Positions 24,301 to 39,200 of a stretch of 64,000 nucleotides of DNA are shown one piece after another (the stretch's first letter is position 1; every line of letters begins with the position of its first letter). The notes under the pieces were generated by a model that had not been told where the DNA came from, did not search any database, and saw only the letters and a list, made by a program, of their open reading frames with translations. This DNA comes from Myoxocephalus aenaeus (Eukaryota > Chordata > Actinopteri > Perciformes > Cottidae), in NCBI GenBank assembly GCA_038501785.1, contig JBAMJR010000154.1:9721001-9785000 (forward strand). Direction: 5' to 3'. The translations under genes and the position numbers were made by a program.

Positions 24301-27300
24301 CCGGGAACAAAGAATCATACCCACGATGTATTATATTTCAGAGGCAATTCATTATCTATAGCATCACTTAGCTCTGGCTGCCCGGCGCTCTCCCCTAACC
24401 TATGATTACATGACATTTGAAAGCAGTGATACTGTGTAGTCTTTTAAAATGTCCTTTTACCTAGTCGGCATAAATCTTCAAACTGCTTTTCCGCATGGGC
24501 AAGTAGGGAGGAGGAGGAGGGGTGCAGCTTCAGACATAAGAATCATTTAGATGCTCGGAATAAAGCACTTATTGATCATGAATATTTGTTTCTCCAAGGT
24601 TACGCTGCCTTGACCCCATCTATCCTTAGCCGCCCGTCCAACACAAACATGCCACTTGGGGTGAGGGGGGAGATGTCAGGGAGCAGACCGGCGGAGGAGG
24701 GGGGCGATAATTCTCCACACTGGCCACACCGCTCTCTTTTCTAATTACAAATAAAAAGTGTTCAGGCTTCTCTCATGCCGTCTGCTTATTTATGGAGTGT
24801 TAAGATGCAGTTTTCTGTATTCTTCCGTACAGAACAGCTGGCCTTTCAGTCACCATCCATAGTGTGTCAAATGTTTTATTAGATTGGGAATTAATCGGCA
24901 ACTAAATTGATGAATTGATTAGTCGAAAAGTCGTTTTCATGTCAAATCTCCAAACAATCTGTGATTCCAGCTTTTCTAATCAGAGAGTTTGATGTGTTTT
25001 TTTAACCTGAATCTCTCTGTGTGTTTGTCCTGTCGGTCAGACAACACAAGGCCTTTGAAAACACCACAATGGGCTCTGGAAACCTTCATTTTTTTACAAT
25101 TTTCTCACCTTTTATAGACCAAATGATGTATTGAGAAAACATTCAAAGTAAATGCAGCAATAATAAAGCCCATGTCTGACACCAAACTGCATTCCCAAAT
25201 AGAATTCGCAGGCTACTTTTCACCAGTTTTACAGTCAAAGTTTTACATACAAACTAAAAGTCAACGTGTAAAGCATATTGACCCTCAGAGTGACTAAAGA
25301 GGACACACAACCAGAGAAACTGGAAATAAAGTTAGAAAAGTCAGAGTCCACATTTGATGAGGATTCTGGGAAATTAAGTCTCCGTCAACTACATCTTTGA
25401 CGTTCTCAACTTGTGTATAATCGCAATTTCCTCAAGAGCAATGCCATATTTAGTAGCAGCATCTCTCCGCACCCTTACAGCAGAGGTAACCCAGACAGAC
25501 GGTCGTCGTAAATACGGGTGATTTAACGCCCTTATCCTGATGCGACTGTCACAGGCAGGACTTGGGGACTCATCTGAGCTCCTCCACACAGGGTATTCGA
25601 AAACAACAGCTCTCTGGTAATGTGACTGCTGGAAAGAGGAGCAAATGGAGTTCACTTCGTTTTTTCAAAGAGCCAGCCTCACCCACAATTAGAGCAGTCA
25701 CGGCCCACGTCCCGCAGCACTTCATTTGATGCCGCGCAGCCTCCGATAGAACTGGGGAGCAGGAAACAGAGAGATTTGTGGATATCTAAATTGCCAAAGC
25801 AGAAACCTGTATAAACAGCGGTAATTACCGGGCCATTGACAGTCTCTCAGTGTTGTGCTCATTCTGCCACAGCCGCAGTGATTAAAATGAATCCTCATCG
25901 ACTTCTCCATTAAAGCGCTGGCAGGAGCGATCCCGTGACCTTTCCCCATTGATTGAACATAACAATCACAATTCAATTGTAATGCAAAGAGAACATTTGT
26001 TATAATGTACATGAGATGCATGAGCCATTTCCTGGGAGCGGGGAAGGGTAATCAATGGAGTGACTCTTGGCGTGATGCAAGGAGAATGGGGGCTGTGTTT
26101 GCGGGCCCTAATTCACACAGCCTGCAGTGTGTGATGGAAGCCAATGATATGCATGTAAACACTCTGATTTCGCTCTGCTCATTGTTCAATGGGATAACAA
26201 CAAATCCTGATTCCTCCGTCCATAAACGCTAACGGCCACAGCGCCGCGGTGATTGGCAGCGCGTACACACAGCTCGATGCACTCCTGGTTCAATCCTAGA
26301 TCAGAGTTTGAGTCGCGTACCGTGTCACGCGGCGAGATCTCCTCTCCATCGTCTTCCAGGGGACGACGTCGTCCATCTTTCAAGAGGACTCGATACGACA
26401 CGTGGCTGTCGGCGCGACGCTCGTGGAATTATTAAGCGGGAGGCGCGGGCTCATATTGTGTACAATCAAAACGACCTGAGCTGCATCTGTAGTCCTCTGT
26501 ACGTTCTAGAGGTAGTCGAGCAAGGACACGCTCGTCAAAACAAAAAAAGCGTAATTACTGACGATCGGCTAAACTCGAGCGGGTTGAAAGCGCAACTCGC
26601 CCAATCCTCGTGCCACAGACGAGGAAAGCATGATAGGCAGAGCAAACCCCGTCACCGTTCAATCCCTCTTTAGAAGCTGCACTCGATCATGTCTTTCCCC
26701 CCAAAAAGAAAAAAACGCCATATGAAGAGTGTATGCGAATGATGTCCTTAAGGGATTTCTTTTTAGAATCAGGAGATTATAGTTTACACGGACATTAAAC
26801 AGATTAAACCAGCCAGCTCTCTAAAGGCAGTTTATCTAATGGAGAAAATGTGGCATGCTAATTGAGAAATTCCGATGGTAAAATTATATTTAAACCGCTC
26901 TCTCTCTCTGTCTCTCTGTCTCTCTCTCTCCCGTCTCCTCTGCTGGAGGATTTTAGTTTGGCTTGATGAAATCAAATGGCTAATCACAGCCATAAGCTGT
27001 GAGGCGTTAGCTGAGTGAAACAGTGTTTGCCATGCTAAAAGGTAATTGTCTCGGAAAACTTCATCGATGACAGATTCAATTCCATTTAGTAAATGTTTAA
27101 TAAATGCTGTACAAACAGGCAGCCCCATATCTCGCTGCGCTTGGGAAACAAAGGGAAACTTTAATTGCTTTAATCATCTGTGAGCTTTGACGTTGTTATT
27201 GGCCTTAAAAATAGCAGTTAACAGAACCTGTCCTGCTGAGGAAATTGAAGCACATTTGGAAAGTGATCCGTAATTAAGATAGGGGCATCCCGAAAGCAGC

Positions 27301-29879
27301 TCGGCCCGGCAAACTGTTGTGACTGTAGGAAAAACATTCCCAGTCACACAAAGCTATTCAATTAACAGAAGGACCCAAGGAAAACAACCTCCCTATTATG
27401 TATCACTTACTTTAATCAGATCGAAAGCGATTGTATCCCTTTTTGAAAATCCCTTAACACAAACATGTTAATTAACAGATAGGAGGGTGGAAAGATGTAT
27501 TTTTCATTAGCGGGTGAAATAATGTTCCCCTTTAACATCAAGGAAAATCAACTGCTCACTGCAGTTAAACCAGTCAGCGGTGTAAATTCCCTGCCAGCAT
27601 TTTTATTTAAAACCTCATTAATGTGTTTCAACCCGGCATAGCTGTACCTTTAATCTGCACTAAAAGGAAATAATGCGTTTCCTGCTTTATTTACCAGCCT
27701 TACTTAACAAGTGTTCCTGTACAATTAGAATTGTTAATAGATCTGGAAACAAAAGGACTTTGAAGGTGGGAAAGTGCTGACATTATTTCACAAGGGAAAA
27801 ACACTCCTGAGAAAAAAAGATCTGCTGTAAATGTAGTTTCCTGGAACACAGGCGCACTGCAATGTTGGTCTCTCTCATTAGAAATGCCATGCACAGGACA
27901 TAAATCAAGGCCCGTAAAACATTTCATTGCCACACAACACTAAATTACACACTGGCTGGTTTGCCACACTGATTGTGTTTAAACATTGTAATTTTACTTT
28001 ATCCCCATTAAATCTATGCAGAGTTTTTTACAATCCATAAACAGAGCATCTGTAATAAAAGTTATTAAATGTCAGGATTTGCATTTGGGAAAAAAAAAAA
28101 AAACCCTGCTACATTTTTTCTCAAATATCAATCTATGAACCTTTCAACATTTTGTCAAACAAAATGCTAATTGTACCTTTAGGAATTTAGGATACAAGCG
28201 ACAAGAAATGAGATGCAATGTCCTTTAGAATCAGGAAATCAGCTCAACTGGAATGCATTCGGGGTGAGGCCAAAGCAAAGTGGAGGAGGACGGCTTTAGT
28301 GGAGAGAAAAACACAGTGACAGGATACATGTTCATGTAGTAAGTTTTAATCCTGCATGGTTTTCTATATCTTCAGGTATAATTCCATTCCAGTACGTAAG
28401 TAGTTTCCATCAGACCCTTGTTTGTCAGCCCATTCTGTTGGCTATGGTTTCGTCATCTCCTCCATTTCCTCTTATTCTTCTTATTGTATGACATTGATAG
28501 AAGACACATGGAATTATAGCAGATGCTATTAGCATCCAGGTGTCAGAAGCCAACAATACTGTTTGTACCTGACCCGGGCTCGCAGTAGATACTGTATGTC
28601 TATATGTACTGGGCCTATGCAAGTTTGTTTAAAACTAAGTAGTTTTGTTGCCTTGATCTAACCAAACTGCCACTGAAAATAATAATAATAAAATACAAAA
28701 AATACTAATCAACTGAATGTACCAAAAGGTTTCTCACAGGACTCACACTGTGGTCTCCTGGGTGAATGTCCTGACTTCCTGACAGTCTTTGTACAACTAC
28801 TACTATTACTACTCCTCCTAAATCTTAGAAAGCAGGCAGAAAGGCTTTCGGCTATCCAACTGTGGCTAAAGTAAGTAGCATATTCAACTTGGACACCTGT
28901 AAATAGCCTGATAGCGTTTCGTGTGACTATTGCCAGTTCAATTATTCATACGAATGCTATAAACTACATAAAAAAAACTACAATAGAGCAGAAATAGTAA
29001 GAAAGTGTGGAGGTGACCTTTAGTCGAATACATTTGGAGACATTTCTCTGTTATCTTAGTGTTCACTGAATGACTGCTTATCAAGATCTATTATAGTGAA
29101 AAGTCATCTTGTTCTACCTTAGTACCACTAAGGAACTACAAACTCTTTTTATCTCCCGATACTCATTCCAAACAAGTTATGAGCCCTGCTCCTATAACTG
29201 TGTTTAGAGTTCATTCCTCACCGTGTGGATTACGAATATTTTTCTGAACGTAAGGTAACATGGAGCTGCATCTGCACTTAATTTCACAGATATTATATGC
29301 AAAATTAGCTAATTTGGTCGGTCAATTGCTGGTCTTACTTTCACAAGGACAAAAGTGCGTCTTATTTTTATACATTTAATTTAATTTTCCAACCCGCTGT
29401 TTGCCTCATAATTGACGTTAGCCTGAGCTAACTTGAGCTAGTTAACTAGCCAGCCTCTAAATGAGTCAAATGAAACAAGTTTACGCTTCATCTACAGTCT
29501 CTTGTCACAGCGTAGATTGCTAGCTCCAGATAATCAGTCATTAACACTCATGCACCAGATGTTGTAATGTGCTGGTAGCTTCATTTCCAGTGCGCAGAAA
29601 GGAGAGAACAGGCTTCTGCTGTGCTGTGATTGTAGTGCTGCACACGGGTTACTGACAGAGACAAATAACGATAGACGTGAGGGGAGGGGTGAATATTTCT
29701 ATTCATGACGTAGATTATTCCCAAACGGTGGATTCTATCTCAGAATTAGCTTTGAGCATTAGGCCAGGTTTAAAATAGTAGATGACGGTTTGTGCCATTT
29801 TTAACCATGGAATGCTTATTCTTAAAAATGTTGTAAGAAATGTCCATATCAACACCAACATTGATGCGGAAGTGAAGAG
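21351..29879. other. Gene-free interval upstream of dach1
   Basis: No exon with family resemblance and no splice-consistent reading frame is visible. 21.6-22.7 kb holds three CACGTG E-boxes (22096-22101, 22334-22339, 22345-22350). A T24 run is at 22924-22947. 22.9-28.1 kb is AT-rich with few simple repeats and many TAATTA-like, ATTA and TTTGCAT-like words, particularly 23.95-24.35 kb and 26.7-28.1 kb. A CpG-dense island-like patch interrupts this at about 26.24-26.69 kb. 28.4-29.8 kb is plain AT-rich sequence in which I see nothing specific. The regulatory reading is inference from composition and from the position next to a developmental gene. Confidence 0.6.
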
Positions 29880-30330
29880 GACGTAGTTGTTGAGACGTCA
29901 CCCATTGATTTGTGGACTGACGTTTTTTCAGGTCTATACTTATGCGTTTCATTGTCGCCATCTTGGATTACGGCCGTGACCATTTTAACGGTTTGCAACC
30001 AGTGAACGGAAGTGAACATATTTGGACTGCGGAGGAGTGATTTAGAGACACGGCTCTGGTAGCAACCTGTCAATCACAAGGTAGCCCCGCCCCTAAATCA
30101 TGCCCTGCTTTATGGTCTATTTGACTCTAAGTGAAACATAATTTACTAAATGAACATCATGCTGTATTGAAGAAGACTTGAGGACCATTTACTCATGTTT
30201 ACAATGTTTAAATCAAGAGAGAAGTCGAGTCACTTTTTCATAGACTTCTATACAAACAGAGGAGTCGCCCCCTGATGGCCATAAGAGATAATGCAAGTTG
30301 AAGACACCCCCACTTTTCCACTGGCTTAAA
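29880..30330 (+). repeat. Teleost dispersed repeat (unclassified family)
   Basis: The segment contains phrases I know as a frequent teleost interspersed repeat: CCATTGATTTGTGGACT, TCGCCATCTTGG, CCTGCTTTATGGTCTATTTG, TAATTTACTAAATGAACATC and GGAGTCGCCCCCTGATGGCC, in the usual order. It has no open frame and no obvious terminal repeat, so it is a non-autonomous copy. Class (SINE, LINE tail or MITE) is not decided by what is visible, and the ends are approximate. Confidence 0.6.
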
Positions 30331-33300
30331 TCACATGTTTAAGTGTGCCGTTACTCTTTTATGGCCGTTACTCATCACTGGTGTCCGGCCAAAACCCGGA
30401 TCATTAAGTTCTGCATCTGATACCAATCCAGTACATCGGATCGATAACATAAACACCAAAAATGTAAACTTCTAATTACTCCGCCGTCATGGAAGCCGAG
30501 CTGCAGAGAAGCTGCTCCCCTGTAACATCACCCGAACAATGGAAGGAACCGATGCTGTGTCACATTGTCCGTGCTTATGTTTAGTGATCATGATCACCGT
30601 ATGATACTGATATCATGGTGCATGATACGATACTAAAATGTTATATTATGAATTATAACATGACGAAGTCGTTCTTCATTTTAGCGTCGGCGCTGTAATA
30701 CATCAACAAGTCTTATAATAATATACAATATCTCTCAGTTTGCAGAGGGTTACCATGCGCGGCTGACTTAGTAAACTATGCGTCCAACAACAATGATTAT
30801 TCATGTCATTCTTCAAAGGTCCTTGAGAGGATCTCCATGCAGCAGCGGCTCACCCTTTCCTATTAATTCAAGCTTGGCTAAGATTGTACCATCTGGGCCC
30901 TTGTACTTCGTGATTAATGCCAACGAGTTGATTCATATGTGCAATTGGAGTTTAATAAACAAGGATTTCAGAGTTAAATGGCACATACAAATGCTTGGGA
31001 TGAACTCGTTCACAGCACCTAATTTGTGTTTGTGGCAATAAAGCCCACCCATAATTGCTCACTACAATCGTCTCCCAGATACACAAATATGGGGATTTTG
31101 TGATTAACATAATGTGTTTCTTCCAGAGAGGGATTAATCCTACAATTCTAAGAAGCCTTCAGACATATGTACATAAGATTCTTTATTTGGTCCAAATTAA
31201 CTTACTACTGGGACAGGCGTGATTATCACTGGCACAAAAACATAATTACTGTTCATCATTGTACAGATTAAGCACCAACAAACTTTTCCCTTTTTAAAAG
31301 TGCTGTTTGTGCTAGACGTCGTGGCTTCGCAAACAAAATTGACTTTGTAATTCGCCTCTCGCTCACATTGTCTTGGTCTGTTTCAATGTCACGGCGCTCG
31401 CTGCAGACTTCACACAGGACGGCATCGGGGGCTGCTGAGTCTCCCAGCCTGACAACAGTGACCTCTACAGGAGCACAGAACACATCAAGTGGTCCATGCC
31501 TACTGTAGGAACTGTTGGCACTGTAAGAGGGCTACGTGCCTCTGCATGTCCCAGGGTTGTTTCCACTTCCTGGACCCCAAAATGGATGCACTAAAGCCTT
31601 TAATCCACCAGACGTTGTGGTACAAAGGAAAGACCTCCGTTCCTGATACACTGTCGCGTTAGATTACATTTAAAAGTGTCGAAAGTTGTTCTTCCAGATG
31701 CTTCAACACTGTAAAGTGTTTGATATAATCATGAAAGAACATCATTCCTCATTTACCTTGAGGTCCCTTTGGACGCATGAAGTTACACGATTTAAAAAAA
31801 GAGATTTTTAAGTGGAAACACTTTGACCTTTTCAATGTATTTCGACGTTTAGCAATGCTGCATGGAAATAGCAAGATGGAGATAGACATTGTGGCAAGGT
31901 GCGATGCAAACAGGTGAGGCTGCTGCATGTCAACAAGTAGTGCCCCTCTGCTTTTAGCCCAAGACAAAGAACAGTGCAGAGCAGTGTCTTCAGCGGGGCA
32001 GAAGGGGAATGGGAGGGTGCCAAGCCCCGCAGACCACAGCCAAGTGCAGGATCACGGAGGAGGAATGAATGATGCTCTGATAAGGCCCGGAGCAGAGAGA
32101 GGGCAGACCAAACAGGAAAACTAAGAGGGGAGAATGTGCGGGGCGTTCCCTGCCTGAGCAGGAAAGTCTGCTGATACCAATGTGCCGCTTTCTGCTTTTT
32201 ATTACCTCGTTTCTCTGCGTTGTGTAATGTTTATTTTTTCGTAACTATAAAAAGTTGCTGAGTTTCCGCAGCACGAATAGAACCTCAAACCTCTTCAAGC
32301 GCTTTCATTCAAACGCTGTATTCCTTTATCATGAACGAGGTCTGAGATTCCCTCACAGCCGACACGAGACAGTCTTGTATCAGGAAATCACAATCTAATC
32401 CTCCATCTGTCCGCCAAACTCTGCGCCAATCTGTTGAGCTTCTTGAGATCCTCTCGCTGGCGGGGAGGCGGGAAGACGAACCGACTCGGCCGCTTCTTTG
32501 GTGGCTGCATTAAAATCGGCACAACCGCTTTGACTGCAACGCTCAGTGTATCTGGGACAGATTTCCTGAAGCGCCGATGGATACTGTCATTAGCAGTGGA
32601 TTAACTAACGCTTGAAGAGCAACACGTGACACTTGAAGCAAAGTGTGATGTGTGGAGGTAAAACATGCGTTTCTTTGGAAAGGGCCCATGGCGCAATCGG
32701 AGACCTTAGAATGCTAAATTAGTCGTTGAGAATAGGGCCAGAGTAGAAAAAGAAGAAGAAGAAGAAAAAAATGGTAGGGTAATCTTCCTTTTTTCCCACA
32801 CAAGGGACCAGGAGAACACAGGCTATGTTGTACCCCCCTTTCCCTTTTACCCGAGTTCTCCTTTATGTATTCAAATTCACTTCAGCAGCATAAAATTCTC
32901 CCGAGAGACAGCATTGTCCTCCTGCTTGTCCCTTGGGCTTCCCATCTCCCAGTAACATCTCTTCACTCCACACAATTTAGCCCAGCACTGAGCAGACAGA
33001 CCACAGTACCCTCTTTTCAAATGATTAAACGCGATTTAATGAAAATTAATTAAAAAGCTTTTTAAAAAGAAGCTACGACTGAATGCATAGAATGTTTAAA
33101 GGCTTTGTGCACATTACTCCAGTTTTCAGTTGTTTTTTTCACTCTTTGCTATGGCTGTCTGAAACAAATGCACTGAATAGCCTTTCACTGGTTTTATCCC
33201 CTGAATAATAATCTCTGTTGTGTTATTATGTGTGAAAATAAAGGGCACACACGTTTTTTTTCTCCTCTCGGTTTCGCTCGCATTCAGGGAACTGAGAATA

Positions 33301-33748
33301 GCGAATTTTACACCGATGGCTGAGTTGCAATTGCGGTTACAAATGTACGAACGCTACACTTTCATAATAACGCGGTCCAAATGCTTCAAAAGGCGCGTAG
33401 GTCTGCTCTGGTGAACTTGAATGTGTGGTCCATGGTGCATAAAGTAAGCATAAGGCCAACTCCACAGCAATGGGGGCTTCACCGAATGAAATGAAAAGCC
33501 GGAGGCATCAGAGTTAATACATTAACACAGGGGAGGACTAACAGACAGAAATACCAAGGAGCGGAATGTGATAGCGAACGCTACTGGACTTATATTACAC
33601 TGCTTTCACATTAAAGTGGTGAGCATTAGTTAGAGTCTAAAAGGTGGAGAGATCTGTAATGTTTAAAAAAATAAGTGAATATAAAACAGAGAAGTGGACT
33701 TATCTCTCTTGGCATCGTGAGGGGTTCTGCCAGAGGCTCTCTCTCACA

Positions 33749-33754
<6 letters not shown>

Positions 33755-33821
<67 letters not shown>
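33755..33821. repeat. (CA)33 microsatellite
   Basis: A pure CA array preceded by a CT-rich leader with two CTCTCTCACAC-like starts. Confidence 0.97.
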
Positions 33822-33822
<1 letters not shown>

Positions 33823-34897
33823 ACTTTTGTGGAAGTGATTCCAAAGTATTACAATATTATCATATCTATTCACTGATGGCATGATGCAAATGGGCTCAAT
33901 GACATGCTTGCCTCCACAAAACTCTCCCACAGGGTTCTAATAAAACAGAAACATTTCTCACTCTCCGTCCCCCCGCACCCCCCCCCCCCCCCCCCCTCCC
34001 CCTACCCGCCCCCCTAAAAAAAAGCACCAGTCTGCGGCCCTGTGATCTGCTGCAGACAAAATGAGACGCAGCAGCTACAACAGAACTGAGACGCAGTCAG
34101 AGTATTCCCCGCGCTCCTCGAATAGATAATGCTTTTTCCTCTTCTTCTTCTCCCCTTCACGTTCCTTTATTCTTTCAAAAAAAAAGAATGCATCAGAGGG
34201 CAAATATTAATTCTCCTCGTCATATGGAGGGGCCTACGCAAGTGGCATACGAGGACGGGCTTTTGAATGATTAAGGGAACAACACATAAAGGGGTTCCTC
34301 GCGGCGCTTTGAACTTTCCAGCGGAGTTCTGAGAACTCCCCACTTATTCCCCCACTCTGCAGGAGACTTGATGTTAAAAGACAGCGTTAATGAAAGCCCT
34401 GTAACAGGTAGAGACAGAAGGATTAATGCAATCTAAACACGCCGAGCCTCTCAGAACTGGCTCTGGGCTAGCGGACCACTTTTCCTCACTTTCCCCGTGT
34501 CCTCCCGCCATGAATCTCCTTTAAAGGAAATGCCAATAGATCCGATCACCTAATTCTCCCTCCCCTCCCCTGCCGTCCTGCCTCCACAGGCCCCGTGAAG
34601 ATGCACGTGTGTGAGGGGAGGGGGGGGGGGAATCACTTCAAGGAATGACATTGACTGGGGATGTGCTGACTTGCACCACTGTTTTGCCTTTTGATGTGGG
34701 AGATCAAATCAATGTACACGGCGCTCTGCGAGCAGGCGGACTGGCATTAGCCCCAAGGTGCGCGCTTGCCCCCTCCATCATTAGCCGCTCTCCGTCTCCT
34801 CTCTCCAAATAAGCAGGATTTACTGATATGTGCAAAAGCAGCACAACATTTGAGACAGAGGGTAATGCGAGGCTGTCATAATGAGAGTCTACACCGG

Positions 34898-34934
<37 letters not shown>

Positions 34935-35493
34935 GCCTGACACCGGCATTTGTTATTGGTGTGAGCCGCGTTATTTGTCACTGGTCCGGTGTGCGATGGT
35001 GCCTTCACATGGAAAATACCACGCCGAGACCTCCTGAGCGCTTAAGTCAGATGGATCGAACGCTCTTGAATACTGACAAAGGTTGATTTCGGGTTGCGGC
35101 AACATTATCGCGGGCAAACTAATGCAGAATAATTGGCATGTTTCGTCCCCGTCAAAAAGCCCCACAGCAACAATGATGCATTCAGGGCGGCAAAGTTTAG
35201 CACCTCTGCAGCGGCAGAGAGGAATCAGCGGCTGAGCGTATTTCCAGTCTGTCTCTCTCTGACGAATGCGTTCCCTAACCGGCCTGTCGGAGTTAAAAGA
35301 GACGTGCTCAAACAATAATTGTGTAAAGAAACTATTAAGAGGGGGGGGGGATTAGAAAGACATAAGGATCTTGGCGGTTTATTTCCGCCACATTTGAATT
35401 CACACTGTTTGCCTGTAACTTCATGCTAATGATCAAAGTTGAGGAAGGGGGGGGATTCTCCTGAGTGCAAGTTATGAAGATGAGATGAGGAGA

Positions 35494-35528
<35 letters not shown>

Positions 35529-36169
35529 TGCTTTGCTACCCTGCTTTGAACACTTTTTTTTTTTTTTTACACTTTCCAACAAGCTTTGTTTTTTAATTGG
35601 CTGAAATTAATCTTAGGGATGTAGATGCCTGATTTGCATTCATTAAAACCCAACCAAAAGAAGTCATGCTTAATTCCAATCAAATTTGCTTAATTATGCA
35701 TGGCGAGATATTCCCAAATGAGCTGTGGATTTTTGTTAGGCCCCCTTTTTTTTGTTGTTTCCTATAGCAAATAAAATGTAATGAAGCTGTCTTTTTTTGT
35801 GTTTTACTGAATGTTGAGGAGCATGCGAGGAGCACCTTGAGCCGGGGCTGAAAACAATATTACTGCTAAAGTAATTATAAGAATCTGCATTTTTCATTGT
35901 TAATTGTGGATGTCAGCGTCATTAATTTTAATTTACGGCAGGCAATAAAATTAAGAATACTTTGTGCTGATGTTTTAAATCATGCCTGTGAAGGGGACAC
36001 ATAATGCAACTTAAATCTCAAGTAGATATTGATTGGGGTGGATGGTCTTTTCTATGAATCTTAAACAGGCAGACGCTGGGAATCTGCTTAAGACTTCACT
36101 TTTACGAGTTAACTCCGGCACCAGATAGCACAAGTGCAATACAATTAAAGAAGTGTCAGTTTGTGCACA

Positions 36170-36270
<101 letters not shown>

Positions 36271-39200
36271 GCGCACACTTAATCAGCAAACTGCATGACG
36301 ACAGAATGATGTGGAGCCAGATAACAGTCATAATGGAGCGAATGCGATGCAGAATGATCAAACCGTGACTAACTTCTTCATGAAGAGTTTAGAATAAGAA
36401 CCGACGTATCTGGATAAAATGTTGCCCTTTTTTCCCGAGCGGTCCTCGTTTTCATATTTCGACAGTCATATTAATTAGACGGTCTCGACACTGTGAGGCT
36501 GTATCTGTCGGACCGAGTGGAGGAGTTTGAGGACTGTAACAGTGTGCGGGGTCTGTGGGGGATGACATTATGTGTTTGTGCTCCAACACTTGATTTATAG
36601 CTTCATTTGGGCCGCGGTTGTATGAAACACATCCTGCTGCTGCAGGAGCTTTAGTGCATTGTAGTCTGAAAAACAAAGGAAGAATAAAATTGATCTTTCT
36701 GGACACACACAAAATCAATGAGTGGCTATTTCCTGTTTCATGGCATGTTAGTCCAACTGACTTGCTCAATCCCTGAACCCCTTCCTTGTGTCCTCGTTGC
36801 TGGAGAGGAAAGGTCTTCAGAGTTCAGTGGAAACTTCGGATGATGTCATTTCGAATCTCTTTTGGATGAGGGCATTTTTGTTTTCACTCTCGGGGCCGCG
36901 ACCCTTTTGAAAAAGACAACGTCCAACGGGCTTCGGGATCACAACTATGCGATCATTTGTTTGCTTGCTCGTCACGACCGACGAGCTTGAACCGCCTTTT
37001 TCTTTTAAATTTGTAGCCTGTGGACTTTCGTGGAAGCCTATACGTTTCTATTAAATAATATTGAAGTAACAATCACAGCCGAACGGGAAGCAAAAAAAAC
37101 CTTTGAACGTCTTGAAATGTGCGGAATGATCTGGTGAAATGACGCGCGCCCCACCGCTATTCCAGAGGATGTGTTTGTACCTGTTGTACAATGCATTCTG
37201 TTCTCTAACAAGGTGATTGTGTTTCCAACACAAAAGGACTCCACAGTGATGTTCAATTGTTCTGTCTTTGCGTGGCTGGCTGCTAGCCAGCGGCTCCTTC
37301 ATGACACATGGAGCTGGTGCACTATCGGCTCCACTTCTCCTCTTCCTGTCTGCTTTTCCTGGCTGGTGACTGAAGCAAGTCACTCTAATGCAACAATGAT
37401 GGTGATTTCACTCTGCTTATTGAAGCGGGTAAGTGCTTAAGCAGCTGCTTGTACTTTGATCCAATTTACTTCCTGAATGTGTGCTTCCTCATGCACAGTA
37501 AACAGGCCTGCCTGAGTTGTCATTAGTTCAAAGCCGAGGCAAATAGTTCACGATTATTGTTTGCTATTTATATATATAAAAAAAAAAATGTTGTTCTACT
37601 TTGTACGGCAGCTCTGTTAACAGAAGTGAGTGAACTTTAGTGACAGGCCCTCTCCATATTTCAGATATCACTTTGTGGCGATGGCCGTAATTCAATATTG
37701 CCTGCGGAGCTCTGGAAGGTTGAATGGGGAAGAAGAAAAAAGGAAAAAAGAAAAAGCCGTAAGTTGAATACTGCAACCTTTAACATCATTGTGTGCTCCA
37801 CTCGTCCCCAAGGACGGGACGGATAAAAGATGATCAGTAAGAAAATTGATAGCACTGATTTAATAAACATCCTCAAAATGATCCCTGTGACCTGCAGGTG
37901 CGCGCGGCAGTCACTCGCACTTCGCCCCGGGTTAAAGAATCAAGTGAGATGATTCATTTGAGTGACTGAGGTAGTTGAGTTTGATGGATCATTCCTAAAA
38001 GCATCATTGCTAATCTTCGGCTCCTCTTTTTTAGGTTATTCACAGATCAGTGAGTTTTCCGGCTAATCCCGGGACCTGACGCCGCTCTTGTCTGTGTACA
38101 TGGTATTCATCATGCTCTGACAGCGAGAGTCCTTCAGACGACAAATAACCTTCAGAGCGGGGAGGCAGGCGAGCGGTAGGTGTGCAGTTATTTTGGATAC
38201 ATTTCACAGTGGAGTGGGAAAGCTGCATGGGGAGATGTATGGCGTCCTTGTTGGGAGCGGAGAGATGGACCCCTCTCCGTTTCCTGGCATAATCATTCTG
38301 AGCCTCAGCCATGCCTTCGACAACTCAATCAGACAGCCCTCTACCTGTAAAGTGGCTGGGTTGATTTGATTGCCATTTTTATTGGATCCCGGTCACATAA
38401 ATCAAACCAATGGGGACGGCTGTACAGACGTGACCACTCGTCATTCGCTAGTAGCCTTGGAAACATTGTTTCGGGGGGCCGCGTGGCTGTCATCGGAGGT
38501 AAATCAGGGGTCTGAAGTTTCTTCCCTCCAACACGGGAGCGCTGAGTTAAATCATCTTGAAAATTGATGTCGCTGTTGCCCAAGTGTTTCCACCTATCCC
38601 CCTGGATAGAGTCCCATCAACTGGTGACAATGTCAGCACTTTTACCCTTCTCTCTCTCTCTCTCAAAAAAAAAAGAAAGAATATGTTCCCCGTCCTGTAG
38701 GCCTAGAGGCCTGTTGTGGCTGATAAGAGCCGTTGAAGTTTTAATTTTTCTCTGCTTGATTAAAAAAGCGATAAAACCTTTTCACTGTGTGTCCAAACAG
38801 CCAGAAAGTTTAAAGTTTAACTGACAAGAAAGAAATGCAATGGACTTTTGGAAAGTAAATGTGCTGCCAATTTCGGGTTTACATCTTGTTTCAGTTGCAG
38901 TCGGAACAGCTCAATCAGACGGTCAGGTCCATTTTAAATCCTGTAATATAAAGTAGGCCTCCATTCTCGCTGGCAAACTCAGAGACCTCGTCTTTGAAAC
39001 TTTATTCATTGTTCATCTCCGAGCGCTGTCTGGTGAGCTTTTTGATGCAGTGTGAACTGATTACGTCTATCATGTCCACCAGCGCTTACAGTGGGAACAT
39101 ATTACATTAAATACAGGTAGCTAATTTCCTCCGCTGCATGGGTGAGTGGGAGTATGAATGGAAGTGATGTAAAATTAATTTGGACCTCTGAAATTTTGAT

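Noticed and set aside
26278..26300. B-box-like GGTTCAATCC
   Set aside because: No A box at the right distance and no tRNA fold; probably chance in a CpG-dense patch.
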